A stretch of DNA of 64,000 bases from Gemmatimonadales bacterium (GTDB lineage: Bacteria; Gemmatimonadota; Gemmatimonadetes; Gemmatimonadales; GWC2-71-9). A program made the position numbers and the translations under genes. Every line of letters begins with the position of its first letter. The stretch's first letter is position 1. The stretch covers positions 1-64,000 of the forward strand of contig DASYCE010000011.1 in the NCBI GenBank assembly GCA_036500345.1, in the 5' to 3' direction. The notes under the pieces were generated by a model. That model was not told where the DNA came from, did not search any database, and saw only the letters and a list, made by a program, of their open reading frames with translations. This document shows positions 36,587-46,635 of this stretch, piece after piece.

Positions 36587-37185
36587 CGCGTACGCCCCCG
36601 CCTGACGCCCGACTGTTGCTGTCGACGCTCATAGGCACGCACCCGTATCGCGACAGCATTCTTGGTGATCTGGAAGAGCAATACGCAGAACGTCTCGAAT
36701 CCACCGGCGAGGCCGCCGCCCGCCAGTGGTATCGCCGTGAGGTAGTCCGCTCGATCATCCCGTTCGTGGCAATGCGAGGTGCGGCCTGCCGGTCAGCGCT
36801 TCGCGTCGTCGCGGCGGTGCTCGCGGCGTACGCCGGAACCCTCGGCCTCATTGCGGCCCTGGTTCCACCGCTCGAGCGGATCGCTGCAGTTCGTGGTGCC
36901 CCGCCATTTGGTCTCGGCTATCTCGTGTTGCTGACAATCATTGGCGCAATGGCCGGGTACGCCGCCGCGCGCTTTGCCGCCAAGGATGCCAGGCTGGGTG
37001 CGCAGATCCTGTTGATTGTCACGCTGGCCATAGGAGCCGGTCACGTCGCAAAGGGTGCGCCATCCGAACGCTGGTTGCGCGCGGTCAAGGTGATCATGCT
37101 TGCGACCGCGTTCGCCGCCGGAGCGGCCGCCGCATCGAGGCGACATCGATCATCTTCACTGCCCAGGACAGGATCGATCCGATGA
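36583..37185 (+). CDS. Hypothetical membrane protein downstream of PadR
   Basis: A 200-residue protein whose ATG overlaps the PadR stop. The N-terminal ~60 residues (PDARLLLSTLIGTHPYRDSILGDL... EQYAERL) resemble the prefix segment found in front of MacB/FtsX-type permeases controlled by PadR. Here it is followed by about four TM helices rather than a permease. It may therefore be a stand-alone or shortened form. The function is unknown. Confidence 0.7.
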   Translation: MTRTPPPDARLLLSTLIGTHPYRDSILGDLEEQYAERLESTGEAAARQWYRREVVRSIIPFVAMRGAACRSALRVVAAVLAAYAGTLGLIAALVPPLERIAAVRGAPPFGLGYLVLLTIIGAMAGYAAARFAAKDARLGAQILLIVTLAIGAGHVAKGAPSERWLRAVKVIMLATAFAAGAAAASRRHRSSSLPRTGSIR

Positions 37186-38900
37186 AACTGTCAGCCCGTA
37201 CGATCGCTATCGCACTCTGCCTTTCCCCAGCGTTCGCGCCCAATGCTCGCGGTCAATACGCCGCGCGGCCGCAACCAGCCGTCGCCGGACTCGTCGCGGC
37301 GTTTGCCCAGCATCCCGTGGTGGCAATCGCGGAGGCACACTCGCTGCGCGAAGCGGGCGATCTGTATGTCGCGCTGGTGCGTGACCCGGAGTTTCAGCGA
37401 ACCGTCAACGATATCGTGGTCGAATTCGCGAGCCGGCAGTCACAGGCGTTGCTCGACCGCTACGTCGTTGCGGGAGATTCCGTGGCCGAGGACACGTTGC
37501 GGACGATCTGGCGGAACACCACGAAGGTGGCCGGCTGGGACTCGCCCGTGTACACGCGGTGGCTTACCGCAATTCGCGATGTCAATCGAAAGCTTCCCGC
37601 CGGCCACAGGATCCGCGTGCTCGCCGGAGACACGCGCGTGGACTGGCAGGCATTGCACACACCCGCAGACTGGGCCGCACTGGGCGACAACAACGTGTCG
37701 TTCGCGGATGTGATCATCAACGACGTCCTGAAGAAGCGGCACAAGGCACTCGTCGTCCTCGGCAGCAATCACCTGATGCACGGCGGCTCGCCGCGTGACG
37801 GCACGCCCAATACCACGTCACGCGTCGAGGCGCAGTTTCCCGGGGCGATGTACGTGGCACTCGAGTTTACCGGATGGCCAGGAGGCGACACCACCGGCAT
37901 GCGCATCGCCAGCGAACGCTGGCCCAACAGGAGTATTGCTGCGGTGGCCGGGACGTGGCTCGCCCCGGTGCTCGTCGGCAGCAACAATTACCGATTCGAT
38001 GCGCTCGCCGATGGGCTGCTCTATCTCGGCCCCGCAGAGGCGTTTCATCGGGAAGAGATGCCGCCGTCATACTACGATCAGGCATACATCACCGAAGTGC
38101 CGCGACGTTCGTGGATCGAGTTTGGCGATTCAGCTCGCCTGGCAGGACTGATGCCGGTTGGACAGGTTATCGAACATCAGGTGCCGAGCCGAGTGTTGCC
38201 GCGGGACCGGCATGTGTGGGTATATATACCGCCGGGATATCGCATGGCGGACAGCGCCAGCACGTCGCTGCTGATCGCGTTCGATGGAGGCGTCTACACC
38301 GGCGACATTCCGCTTCCACGGATCCTCGATTCGCTGATCACCGCGAAAGCGATTCCGTCGACTGTGGCTGTCATGATCGACAATGCTTCGGGTCCGGAAC
38401 GCATTGCCGACCTCGGCAATCGTGTTCCGTTCGCGACCTTCGTGACCGACGAGCTGGTGCCGTGGATGCGAACTCACTACGGCGTCACCCACGCGCCGGA
38501 ACGGACGGTTATCACGGGGTCGAGCGCGGGTGGGCTCGCGTCAGCCTACATCGCGTTGCGCCGCCCGGATATTGTCGGCAACGTGGTCTCGCAGAGCGGC
38601 GCCTTCTGGCGCGGCATTGACGCGAGCGATGGCCCGCCATTCGAGCTGATTACACATCAAGTAACCGCTGCTCCGCGCGCGAACATCCGGTTCTTCCTGG
38701 ATGTCGGTTCCACCGAATCGACGGGGGCAATGGGCGGGACGGCGCCATCCATTCTCGATGCGAATCGCCATCTGCGGAGTGCCTTGATTTCGAAAGGATA
38801 CGCTGTGACATATTTCGAGGTGCCGGGCGGCGCTCACGCGCCGGATTCATGGCGGAAACGGCTTCCCATCGACTTGGCCGCCGCGCTGAGGGTGAGGTGA
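37182..38900 (+). CDS. Secreted two-domain protein: ChaN/erythromycin-esterase-like plus Fes-type esterase
   Basis: A 572-residue exported protein. A signal peptide (about 1-24) ends at NARGQ. The first domain (about 30-300) has VVAIAEAHSLREAGDLY and ALVVLGSNHLMHGG, a pattern seen in EreA/ChaN-type folds with conserved His/Glu. The second (about 340-565) is an alpha/beta-hydrolase of the enterochelin-esterase type: DRHVWVYIPPGY, LLIAFDGG, then nucleophile elbow GSSAGG and a late GGAHAPDSW carrying the catalytic His. Fusion of the two is unusual. The substrate is unknown. Coupled to the previous gene by an ATGA overlap. Confidence 0.7.
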   Translation: MKLSARTIAIALCLSPAFAPNARGQYAARPQPAVAGLVAAFAQHPVVAIAEAHSLREAGDLYVALVRDPEFQRTVNDIVVEFASRQSQALLDRYVVAGDSVAEDTLRTIWRNTTKVAGWDSPVYTRWLTAIRDVNRKLPAGHRIRVLAGDTRVDWQALHTPADWAALGDNNVSFADVIINDVLKKRHKALVVLGSNHLMHGGSPRDGTPNTTSRVEAQFPGAMYVALEFTGWPGGDTTGMRIASERWPNRSIAAVAGTWLAPVLVGSNNYRFDALADGLLYLGPAEAFHREEMPPSYYDQAYITEVPRRSWIEFGDSARLAGLMPVGQVIEHQVPSRVLPRDRHVWVYIPPGYRMADSASTSLLIAFDGGVYTGDIPLPRILDSLITAKAIPSTVAVMIDNASGPERIADLGNRVPFATFVTDELVPWMRTHYGVTHAPERTVITGSSAGGLASAYIALRRPDIVGNVVSQSGAFWRGIDASDGPPFELITHQVTAAPRANIRFFLDVGSTESTGAMGGTAPSILDANRHLRSALISKGYAVTYFEVPGGAHAPDSWRKRLPIDLAAALRVR

Positions 38901-38993
38901 GGCGCGCTGAGACCCGGACAGCGGCCGCGATCGTCGTGCGTAAATGACGCACAACTGAAGAAGAGGCCACCCCGTCCTCACGAGGAGCAGCCC

Positions 38994-39467
38994 ATGACAA
39001 CCGCCCCCGAACGGCATGTCCTCCCTGAAGGCGCCGGACTTCGCCTTCAATCCGGCCCGGGCCGCGACCTGATCTTCAAGGTCACTGGCGACGACACCAA
39101 CGGCGCCTTCGACTACTTCATCGTCGAGGTGGCACCGCATGGCGGGCCACCGCTTCACGTTCATCACCGGCAAGAAGAGACGATTCACGTGCTCACGGGG
39201 AAGTTCAAGGTCCGGATCGGCGAATCGACCTATAGTCTCGACGAGGGAGGCTTCGCGTATCTCCCGGCCGGCGTACCCCACGCGTTTCTCAACCTCACCG
39301 CCGAACCAGCGGAGATCATCGTGGTGTACACGCCGGGCGGCGGCCACAGATTCTACGAGGATCTCGGTCCGGTGGCGCGGAATCCAGCATCGACTCGCCA
39401 GGAAATCGCCGACGTCTTCGAGCGACATGGGATGACACTGCTGGGGGCGCCGCTCACGGCGGACTAG
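38994..39467 (+). CDS. Cupin domain protein
   Basis: 157 residues with one cupin_2 fold. Motif 1 is PPLHVHHRQEETIHVLTG, with the His/Glu metal ligands. Motif 2 is GGFAYLPAGVPHAFLN. No partner domain is seen. A GAGGAG ribosome site lies before the ATG, so it is probably transcribed alone. Many such proteins are quercetinase-like or metal-binding sensors; the substrate is not predictable here. Confidence 0.88.
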   Translation: MTTAPERHVLPEGAGLRLQSGPGRDLIFKVTGDDTNGAFDYFIVEVAPHGGPPLHVHHRQEETIHVLTGKFKVRIGESTYSLDEGGFAYLPAGVPHAFLNLTAEPAEIIVVYTPGGGHRFYEDLGPVARNPASTRQEIADVFERHGMTLLGAPLTAD

Positions 39468-39519
39468 CCGACGTGGCTGCCTCCGTGCGTAGAATATCGA
39501 CCTCGCTCCCGACATTTCC

Positions 39520-40167
39520 TCACGAGGAGGAACGCCCCGCCCCGCGAGCACCCCTCGTCATTTCCGCTTCTGAAAACGGATACTTCGATTCCTTGTTGCG
39601 AAGGAGGATGATCGGCAAGAGGAACAACACCAGCGCGGCGGCGAACACACCGATGCCCCCAAGGATGAAGTCTTCCGTCGTCGCAAGATTGTTCGTCACC
39701 ACATACCAGATGTACCAGGCGCCGATCGGCCAGAAGAGGAGGACGTTTGTCGCGAACCCCGGGTTGTAGAGCCTTCTCTGCTTGATGGGAATCACGACGA
39801 CATGGGCGAGCGTCTGAAACAGGCCGAGACCGATCTGGGCTAGGCCGAGCCAGATCATACCGGGGAAACAGATTGCCAGGATATAGAAGGGGTAGGTCAA
39901 AAAGACGTTGCTGATCATGCACTGGTTGGCGTTCAACGGGTATCTGTCTGGATGCGCCTTCTCTCCGAACATGATCGTGTTCGATACCGTAGGAAATCCT
40001 CCGGGGTAGGCATATTCCTCGACCTGGTGAGCCAGCATCGCCATGAAGCTCAAGATGAGGATTAGCTGAATGGTGCTGAAGCTGCTCCCCCGGAAGCCCA
40101 AGAGAAACGCAAGGGCGACGAAAAGGATTCCTCCGACATGGTACCAGTTGTGGCGGTAGTATTTCAT
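39520..40167 (-). CDS. HXXEE-domain membrane protein
   Basis: A 215-residue protein with about six TM helices. The second helix ends with HQVEEY, the H-x-x-E-E signature of the family. ANQCMISNVFLTYP and a later HVVVIPIKQR follow, as in other members. Family members are of unknown function. The start at the internal ATG gives a normal N-terminus; the frame extends 45 codons further over the end of the NmrA-type gene upstream and is not used. Confidence 0.8.
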   Translation of the reverse strand: MKYYRHNWYHVGGILFVALAFLLGFRGSSFSTIQLILILSFMAMLAHQVEEYAYPGGFPTVSNTIMFGEKAHPDRYPLNANQCMISNVFLTYPFYILAICFPGMIWLGLAQIGLGLFQTLAHVVVIPIKQRRLYNPGFATNVLLFWPIGAWYIWYVVTNNLATTEDFILGGIGVFAAALVLFLLPIILLRNKESKYPFSEAEMTRGARGAGRSSS

Positions 40168-40190
40168 CTGTGGTAGACGTGTTCGCCGCG

Positions 40191-41045
40191 CTATGCGTGG
40201 CGCGGCAGCGTGCGAACCCAGTCGGTGAACGTCAGCGCGCGAATCCCATACCGCTGTTCCGTTCCCGCGATGTCGGCTGAGTAGCCGACCCTCTCGAACC
40301 ATTCGGTCATGAGTGCCACGTCCTCGCTCTGCTGGCGCACCTGCTCGATCGGGATCTGCTGGTACGTGAGCGCCTTGCCGACGACCGGCGAAAGTGCGGC
40401 AGCAGCTTCGGTCATCGTAACGGAGTCGCCAGCGATGTCGACTTCGGCGTTCTCCATCCGGTCAGCATCAGCAAAGGCCTTCGCACCGAATTTGCCGATG
40501 TCGTCGACGGCAATCATCTGCAACTTTGTATCAGGTGCCAGCCCCATGGCGAGCTTGTCCCCGGCAAGCGACCACGGCGAGAGGAGGTTCTCCATGAAGA
40601 ACACCGGGCGGATGATCGCGTATGACGGGAAGCCAAGTCCCTTGACCGTCTGTTCGATACGGAACTTGTTGTCGAAGTGCGGAATGCCGGTGTCCTTCTG
40701 GGCCGAGCTGACGGACGCGTACACGAACCGCTGCACGCCCTGGTCGCGGGCGAGTTGCGCGAGGCGCTTCCCCTGGATCTCTTCCTTCTCGACCCCGGCT
40801 TCCCACGTATTCTGCACCGAGTAGACTCCCCATGCATCGTCGAGCGCGCGCGCCAGCGAAGCATCATCGTCGAGATCGCCCGCGACGATTTCGACGCCAG
40901 CGGCGGCGAGGGCCTTCGCCGCGTCGGATTCGGGTTTACGTGTGAGCGCACGAAGCATGAACCCGCCGCGCTTCACAAGGTGACGGAGCGTCGCGCCGCC
41001 CTGATGTCCCGTCGCGCCGGTGATCAAGATCAGTTTGTCAGGCAT
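40191..41045 (-). CDS. NmrA-type NAD(P)-binding reductase
   Basis: A 284-residue atypical short-chain dehydrogenase. The nucleotide-binding motif is LILITGATGHQGGATLRHL. GDLDDDASLARAL and RFVYASVSSAQ follow, then HFDNKFRIEQTV, which are typical of the NmrA / isoflavone-reductase-like family acting as redox sensors or quinone-type reductases. The catalytic Tyr-x3-Lys of classical SDRs is replaced (FDNKFRIE), as usual in NmrA. It is the first gene before the HXXEE gene on the same strand. The ATG at 41045 is preferred. Confidence 0.88.
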   Translation of the reverse strand: MPDKLILITGATGHQGGATLRHLVKRGGFMLRALTRKPESDAAKALAAAGVEIVAGDLDDDASLARALDDAWGVYSVQNTWEAGVEKEEIQGKRLAQLARDQGVQRFVYASVSSAQKDTGIPHFDNKFRIEQTVKGLGFPSYAIIRPVFFMENLLSPWSLAGDKLAMGLAPDTKLQMIAVDDIGKFGAKAFADADRMENAEVDIAGDSVTMTEAAAALSPVVGKALTYQQIPIEQVRQQSEDVALMTEWFERVGYSADIAGTEQRYGIRALTFTDWVRTLPRHA

Positions 41046-41224
41046 GTGAACTTCCCATTGAAATTGTTGCACGCCCAGCCTTCAGACGGCGTTTCACCAC
41101 CCAGCTCCCGAAAGGTAGAACCCTGCGGACCCAACCGGCGTTGCGGAGCCTCCGCCCAGGCGCGATACTCCACTCCTCCCGCCGACTGCGCCGCAGCCGA
41201 CCGTCCTCGTCCGATGAGCCAACA

Positions 41225-42148
41225 ATGAAATCCGGATTCCATGCCCGCTTCGCCGCACTGATCGCTGCTTCGATCCTCGCGGCCTGTTCCGGCTCCGGGT
41301 ACGGCACCACCACGCCGCCACCCCCGCCACCGCCCGCTCCACCACCACCGCCACCACCTCCGCCGCCGCCGCCGCCGGTCACGCAGCATCTCTATCTCGG
41401 GCAGGACGACGTACCAGGGAAGCTTCTCGTCTACAACTTGCCGCTCAGTGCCAGCAGCACGGCGGTCGACAGCGTGCCGTACAATGCCAACGGCTCCCTC
41501 AGCATCAACACGACGACACTCGTGGCAACCCGGATCACGGACCTCAGCGTCTCGTTGTTCCAGCTCCCGCTGACATCGGCGAGCAGTGCGTATGCCACGA
41601 TCCCGGTGGGACTCGTCGAGTATCCGCTCCTCCTGCCGAGCGGTGCACTCTATCTGAGCGCGCGGGACACGATCCACATCTATACGCCGCCGTTCACCAG
41701 CGGTTCGACGCCAGGCAGCCAGCTGGTGACGCCAAACTTCACGGCCGGCATGACCATTGATCCCAACGGCACGGTCTACGCGAGCAATGCAACGCAGATC
41801 GACGTCATCAGCGGCGGTATCCTCACGACAACGCTGACAGCCGCCCCAGGAACCGAATTCGATGCAGTCGCCGCGAGCGCAACGCAGCTCTTCGCGTGCG
41901 AGGGGACCAACATCGCCAGTCATGTCTACATCTATTCGCTGCCGCTCACCGCAAACGCAACTCCCGCGGTGACGATGAATTCAGGAACCATAGGCATCAG
42001 CGGCTGCGCGCTCGATTCGAGCGGCAAGCTCTACCTCACCTGGGGGCCGACGGTCGTTGTCTTTGCTCCGCCGTTCACCAACAGCAGTACTCCCGTCCTC
42101 TCCCTCACCGTCAACGGCGGTGCCAGCGGCATTGCGATCGGACCGTAG
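41225..42148 (+). CDS. Lipoprotein with polyproline linker and repeated beta strands
   Basis: A 307-residue surface protein. A signal sequence ends in the lipobox ILAACSG. A stretch of about 20 prolines with few other residues follows, encoded by CCG/CCA/CCC triplet runs. The remainder (about 65-307) is built from repeats with the pattern LLVYNLPLS or IYIYSLPLT, TSASSAYATI, and closing GGASGIAIGP, as in beta-propeller or SMP-like secreted proteins. The role is unknown. The 250 bases after it, before the next start, hold no gene I can support. Confidence 0.7.
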   Translation: MKSGFHARFAALIAASILAACSGSGYGTTTPPPPPPPAPPPPPPPPPPPPPVTQHLYLGQDDVPGKLLVYNLPLSASSTAVDSVPYNANGSLSINTTTLVATRITDLSVSLFQLPLTSASSAYATIPVGLVEYPLLLPSGALYLSARDTIHIYTPPFTSGSTPGSQLVTPNFTAGMTIDPNGTVYASNATQIDVISGGILTTTLTAAPGTEFDAVAASATQLFACEGTNIASHVYIYSLPLTANATPAVTMNSGTIGISGCALDSSGKLYLTWGPTVVVFAPPFTNSSTPVLSLTVNGGASGIAIGP

Positions 42149-42398
42149 CCGGCGCTTTCACCACTTTCGTTCAGCGCCAGGTTGCCCGCGTGGTCGAACG
42201 GACGGACCAGCAGGCAAGCTGACGAGAAGCTGTCAGCATCCGTCGTTTACGATCCGGATAAAGCCGGATCCGCCTTGCACCGGCATACATGCTGCGTCAC
42301 GATTGAGTCATGATACGCGGGACTCAGCAGCTTTGTCGTCGCCAATCCGAACCAGCGTTCACCGTCGCTGGAGTACGTCGGCCGAGGTTGCGCGCGGC

Positions 42399-43944
42399 GT
42401 GATTGCCATCATCCTCGCCGCGGGCCGCGGGCCGCGGCAGGCGGCTCGGCGATCTCGGCACCGGGATGCCGAAGTGCCTCCTGCCGATCAACGGGCGATC
42501 GTCGCTCGATCTCTACGCCAGCGCCTTCGAGCGCGCCGGGGTGATCGACGAGGTCATCGTGGTGGGCGGCTACCGGATCAATGATGTTCGCAACAGTCTC
42601 CCCGCCGGCTTTCGCCTGATCGACAACCCCGACTACGCCACCACAAACAGCCTGGCGTCACTCGCACTGGCACTGCAGTCGATTCCCGCTGACGACGACA
42701 TCGCGGTCTTCAACGCGGATGTGATCTATCAGCCCGATCTCCTCGGCCGCTTCGTGCGATCGCCGCGACGGACGGCGATGCTGATCGACGAGCTCCGAGA
42801 TCATGACCCGAACGAGTACCAGGTACGGGTCGTCGATGGCATGATCGCGCGCCTCAGTCCGTTGATCCCGCCCGAAGAGTCGTTCGGCCAGGACGCGCAG
42901 GCGTTCAGGATCGCACCAGAGCATTTGCCATTGGTCCGCGACTTCGTGCAGCAGGAGCTCGACGGCGGCGGCCGCACCACGCTTTACAGCGGCTGGGTCC
43001 TGACCATGCTTGCCAAGCAGGGCCTGCTCCATCCGGTGTACACCAACGGCCAGATGTGGAGCGAGTTCGATACTGCCCACGATTACCAGCGATGTGTCGA
43101 ACTCGCGACCGCGGAAGAAGGACGGACGCCGTTCTTCGGATCGTACGGCCTCGACGACACCGCGCCGGTCACCAACGCAGATGAGGATGTCGTGGAGCTG
43201 GCGCAGTTGGAACGCCGGTCGTTCGGCTCGCTGGCGCGGCGCACGTGGGATGCGGTTGCACATGGCAAGCTGCCGTGGCGCCTGCAGTGGCTCGCGGAGT
43301 TGCCGGCGGCCCTGCGTGCCTCACCGCGACGGGCGCTGCGCTGGATGATGCCACTGGCGACTCGCTCGATGACGAGGGAGAGTTTCCGCCTCCAGGTGCA
43401 CGGCGCACGGATGATGGCGGACGTGATGGACGCAGCGGCGGAGGTCGGCATCCGGCCGTACCTGATGTGGGGGACACTCCTCGGCTGCATTCGCGAGGGC
43501 GGCTTCATTCGCGGCGATCATGACGTCGATCTCGGCGTTGCCGACGGGGAGTTCGAACGAATCCCCGAATTGACTGCCCTGATGCTTGCGCGGGAATACA
43601 CGCTGCGTGCAGAGACCGACACCAAGGTGTCGTTCATCCATCCGAAGGTCCCACTCTGGATCGACCTCGACCGATTGGTCGAGTCCCGCGATCACTTCTG
43701 GATCCCCGATCCGCCAGGACAGAACGCGTTCAGACATGCATACTGGTTTCCACGCCCCTCCTTCGAGACGCTGTCGGTGCGCCGCTTCGAAGGGGTCGAT
43801 GTATTCGTGCCGGATGGCGCGGAGGAGATCCTGACGGCGATCTACGGAACGTGGTGGATTCCGCAGCAGAAGCGCCACTTCCAGCGCGGCCCGCTCAATC
43901 TGATGATGCAGGAACAGCCGGTCGGCTCAGTCGTCGAACGTTAG
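42399..43944 (+). CDS. Nucleotidyltransferase-LicD fusion interrupted by a 7-bp duplication
   Basis: A large fusion likely to decorate a surface glycan with a phospho-amine or phospho-polyol. The N-terminal half is a MobA/LicC-like sugar-nucleotidyltransferase (GMPKCLLPING, FNADVIYQPD). The C-terminal half is LicD-like (YLMWGTLLGCIREGGFI, then DHDVDLGVADGEF). The expected start GVIAIILAAGRG is in a different frame from the rest. The tandem copy of CGGGCCG at 42421-42427 and 42428-42434 causes the shift: removing one copy gives the standard LAAGRGRRLGDL signature. A downstream TTG at 42403 could initiate in the second frame but would lack the first strand of the fold. Confidence 0.75.
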
Positions 43945-45027
43945 CGTCACCGCGCTCGCGTCGAACGTTGCCCAGAGCGTCTCGCCGATTCGAGGAATGC
44001 CGAATGTCGTCAGGTCACTATTCAGGACTGCGCTGAGCACCGGCTCACCATCGAGTGTCATCAGGGTCTGCCGGCCGCCGTGCGCCGGAACGATTTCGAG
44101 CAACTCGCCCTGCACCACGTTGATGCCCCGCCGATCCGCCGGCCGTTCGCGATGCAGCGTGATCACATCGGGGGAAATCGTGAGTGTCACGGCATCGCCG
44201 TTCCCTGGCGCCGGCGCCGCACACCAGAGATCTCCCCATGTCGTGGCGACGCGCCGCCACTCGCCATCGCCGCCGGGGGCCGGAGCGCGTTCCACCATCG
44301 TGCCACTCAGGAGGTTCACGCCAAGAAACGCCGCGACGTACGGCGACCGCGGCCGCCTCACGAACTCGTCTCGACTGCCGATCTGCGTGATTCGTCCATC
44401 TTCGAGCGCCGCGATCCGATCGCCGAGAATGAGTGCTTCCGACGGCGCGTGAGTGGCATAGACCGTCGCGCAAGCGAGCGATTCGAGGATCGCGCGGAGT
44501 GCTGTCCTGATCGACCGCCGGGTCGCGAGATCGAGCGCCGACATCGGCTCGTCGAGGAGGAGGAGTTGCGGCCGAAGGACCAGCGCACGCGAGAGTGCCA
44601 CGCGTTGCTGCTGACCACCCGACAGTTCTCGCGGGCGCGCGCCGGCGAGCTTCGCGATCCCCAGCTGTTCCAGTGATTCTGCCACGCGAGACTCGATCTC
44701 GGCCCGATCGGTCCTCATCGCACGCAAACCGAAGGCGACGTTCTCGAACACGGTCAGATGAGGGAAGAGCGCGTAATCCTGCGGCACAAAGCCGATGGCA
44801 CGCTGCCACGGTGGCATCATGAGATCGCGCGCGGCGTCTGCGTACACCACATCGTCGAGTGCGATCGATCCGTTGTCGGGGACTTCCAGCCCCGCGAGCA
44901 GCCGCAGCAGCGTGCTCTTCCCCGATCCGCTCTCACCGACAACGACGAGCGTCGTCCCTGCGTCGACGGAGAACGCGACGTCGAGCCGGAAAGCGCCGAG
45001 ACGCTTAACGACCGCGACGTCGAGCAT
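43927..45027 (-). CDS. modC: Molybdate ABC transporter, ATP-binding subunit
   Basis: 366 residues. Walker A is GESGSGKSTLL, the ABC signature LSGGQQQRVAL and Walker B LLLLDEPMSALD, then YATHAPSEA. The C-terminal ~120 residues form a MOP/TOBE-like domain (INVVQGELLEIVPAHGG), as in ModC. The start MLDVAVVKRLG overlaps the end of modB by 23 bases. Its 3' end overlaps the convergent LicD-fusion gene by 18 bases. ATP hydrolysis by ModC drives molybdate import through ModB. Confidence 0.9.
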   Translation of the reverse strand: MLDVAVVKRLGAFRLDVAFSVDAGTTLVVVGESGSGKSTLLRLLAGLEVPDNGSIALDDVVYADAARDLMMPPWQRAIGFVPQDYALFPHLTVFENVAFGLRAMRTDRAEIESRVAESLEQLGIAKLAGARPRELSGGQQQRVALSRALVLRPQLLLLDEPMSALDLATRRSIRTALRAILESLACATVYATHAPSEALILGDRIAALEDGRITQIGSRDEFVRRPRSPYVAAFLGVNLLSGTMVERAPAPGGDGEWRRVATTWGDLWCAAPAPGNGDAVTLTISPDVITLHRERPADRRGINVVQGELLEIVPAHGGRQTLMTLDGEPVLSAVLNSDLTTFGIPRIGETLWATFDASAVTLTFDD

Positions 45028-45826
45028 CGGAGTCCCTGCCGCCGATCGCCGCGCCCCATGGCGCAAAGCGGAGTGCGGCGAGGATCGCAAAGGAGAAGAG
45101 GATCAGGAGGACGGCGAGCGCCACCGCGCTGTCGAGGTCGCTCTGCAGCGCGGAATAGACTGCGAGCGGCATCGTCTGCGTGCGCCCCATCAGGTTGCCG
45201 GCGAAGGTGATCGTGGCGCCGAACTCGCCGAGCGCCCGCGCCCACGACATCGCCGCACCCGCGAGGAGCGATGGCAGCGCCAGCGGCAGCAGCACGCGCC
45301 GGAAGAGATGCATCGGCGAGGCACGGAGCGTCATCGCGACATCACGATATTTCGGTTCGACTTCGCGCAGCCCCGCGACCACCGCCGAGATGAAGTACGG
45401 CGTCGCCACGAAGAGCTGCGCGAGGATCACTGCCAGCGTGGTGAACGGAATCGACAGACCAAGCGCGCTCAGCGCCTTCCCGGCGATCCCGGCCCGCCCG
45501 AACGCCAGCAGGAGCCCGACACCGGCCACCGTCGGCGGCAGGACGATCGGCAGTTCGACCAGCACTTCGACCAACCGCTTGCCACGGAAGTGATAGGTGG
45601 CGAGAAGATAGGCGACCGGGATTCCGAGCGTTGCGACGGCGATCGTGGCGATCACGCTGGTGAAGAGCGAGAGCTTGAGCGCCTCGATCACGATCGGCTG
45701 CTGGATGTAATGCCAGAGCGAAGCTGGTGGCACCCTGAAGAGGAGCGCCACAAGCGGTAGCGCGAGAATGACGAGGAGTGCCGCGATCGCAACCGCGACG
45801 ACAAATCGCAGCGCGAACGATCGCAC
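45005..45826 (-). CDS. modB: Molybdate ABC transporter, permease subunit
   Basis: A 273-residue permease with about five TM helices, starting at a GTG. It has the LPIVLPPTVAGVGLL motif and the ABC-interacting EAA-type loop YRDVAMTLRASPMHLFRRVLLPLALPSLL (read in parts), followed by ALGEFGATITFAGN, which is highly characteristic of ModB. It sits between modA and modC on the minus strand. Confidence 0.93.
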   Translation of the reverse strand: MRSFALRFVVAVAIAALLVILALPLVALLFRVPPASLWHYIQQPIVIEALKLSLFTSVIATIAVATLGIPVAYLLATYHFRGKRLVEVLVELPIVLPPTVAGVGLLLAFGRAGIAGKALSALGLSIPFTTLAVILAQLFVATPYFISAVVAGLREVEPKYRDVAMTLRASPMHLFRRVLLPLALPSLLAGAAMSWARALGEFGATITFAGNLMGRTQTMPLAVYSALQSDLDSAVALAVLLILFSFAILAALRFAPWGAAIGGRDSDARRRGR

Positions 45827-45834
45827 CGCGTTGG

Positions 45835-46635
45835 TCAGTGGCTCGCTCGCACGGGGACGAAGCCGTTCCGCGCCAGCACGTCCTGGCCGCTTGGCGAGAG
45901 GACGAGCTGCACGAACGCCTCCGCCGCTTTGCTGGTCGAGCGCCTGAGTACTGCAATCGGATAGTCGGCCAGCGGATTCGCGGGCTCGGGGATTGCGATC
46001 CGGGTTACCGCCTTCGCCACGGCGGGAGTGACGTCGGAGAGGTAGACGATCCCCGCATCGGCCTCGCCGAGTTGCACCTTCGCGACCACACCCTTCACGT
46101 TGTCTTCATTCGAGACGACGCGGGCGTTGACGTCCTCGGCGTAATTAGCCGGGAAGCCGGGCTGCTTCGCCAATGCGTCGATCGTCGTGCGGGCATAGTG
46201 TCCGACAGGCACGGCGGGATCGGCGAGGACCAGCTTGACGCCGGGCTTTGCAAGATCGTGAAGCGTCACGATGTGCGCCGGATTCTCCTTCGGCACGATC
46301 ACGACGAGGTGATTGTGCACGAAGACCGCAGGCGCGCCCTTCGTCAGGCCGGCGTCGTGCACCACCTTCATCCAGTGATCGTCGGCGGAGGCGAAGACGT
46401 CGGCGGGAGCGCCTTGCTGGATCTGCAGCGCAAGCGCCTGTGATCCGGCGAAGTTGAACGCGATCTCGACAGTCGGATCGTGATGCCTCAGCGTATCCGC
46501 GATCTCGTTGAACGCTGCCGTGAGCGACGCCGCCGCGAAGACCGTCACCTTCTCGCGTTGCGGCGCCGGTTTGCCGGGTGGAATGATGGCACCCACCATC
46601 GTGACCAGCATGAGGCTCTGCATCGTGGCGATCAC
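45835..46635 (-). CDS. modA: Molybdate ABC transporter, periplasmic binding protein
   Basis: A 266-residue exported protein. The GTG start at 46635 is chosen because CGGAGGA lies 5-6 bases upstream; an ATG four codons later is less well spaced. The mature part begins VTVFAAASLTAAFNEIA, the standard ModA opening, with FNFAGSQALALQIQQGAPADVFASAD following in parts, then YPIAVL and LSPSGQDVLARNGF. The start overlaps the stop of the ABC-2 permease gene, so modABC is coupled to an unrelated exporter operon. Confidence 0.93.
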   Translation of the reverse strand: MIATMQSLMLVTMVGAIIPPGKPAPQREKVTVFAAASLTAAFNEIADTLRHHDPTVEIAFNFAGSQALALQIQQGAPADVFASADDHWMKVVHDAGLTKGAPAVFVHNHLVVIVPKENPAHIVTLHDLAKPGVKLVLADPAVPVGHYARTTIDALAKQPGFPANYAEDVNARVVSNEDNVKGVVAKVQLGEADAGIVYLSDVTPAVAKAVTRIAIPEPANPLADYPIAVLRRSTSKAAEAFVQLVLSPSGQDVLARNGFVPVRASH

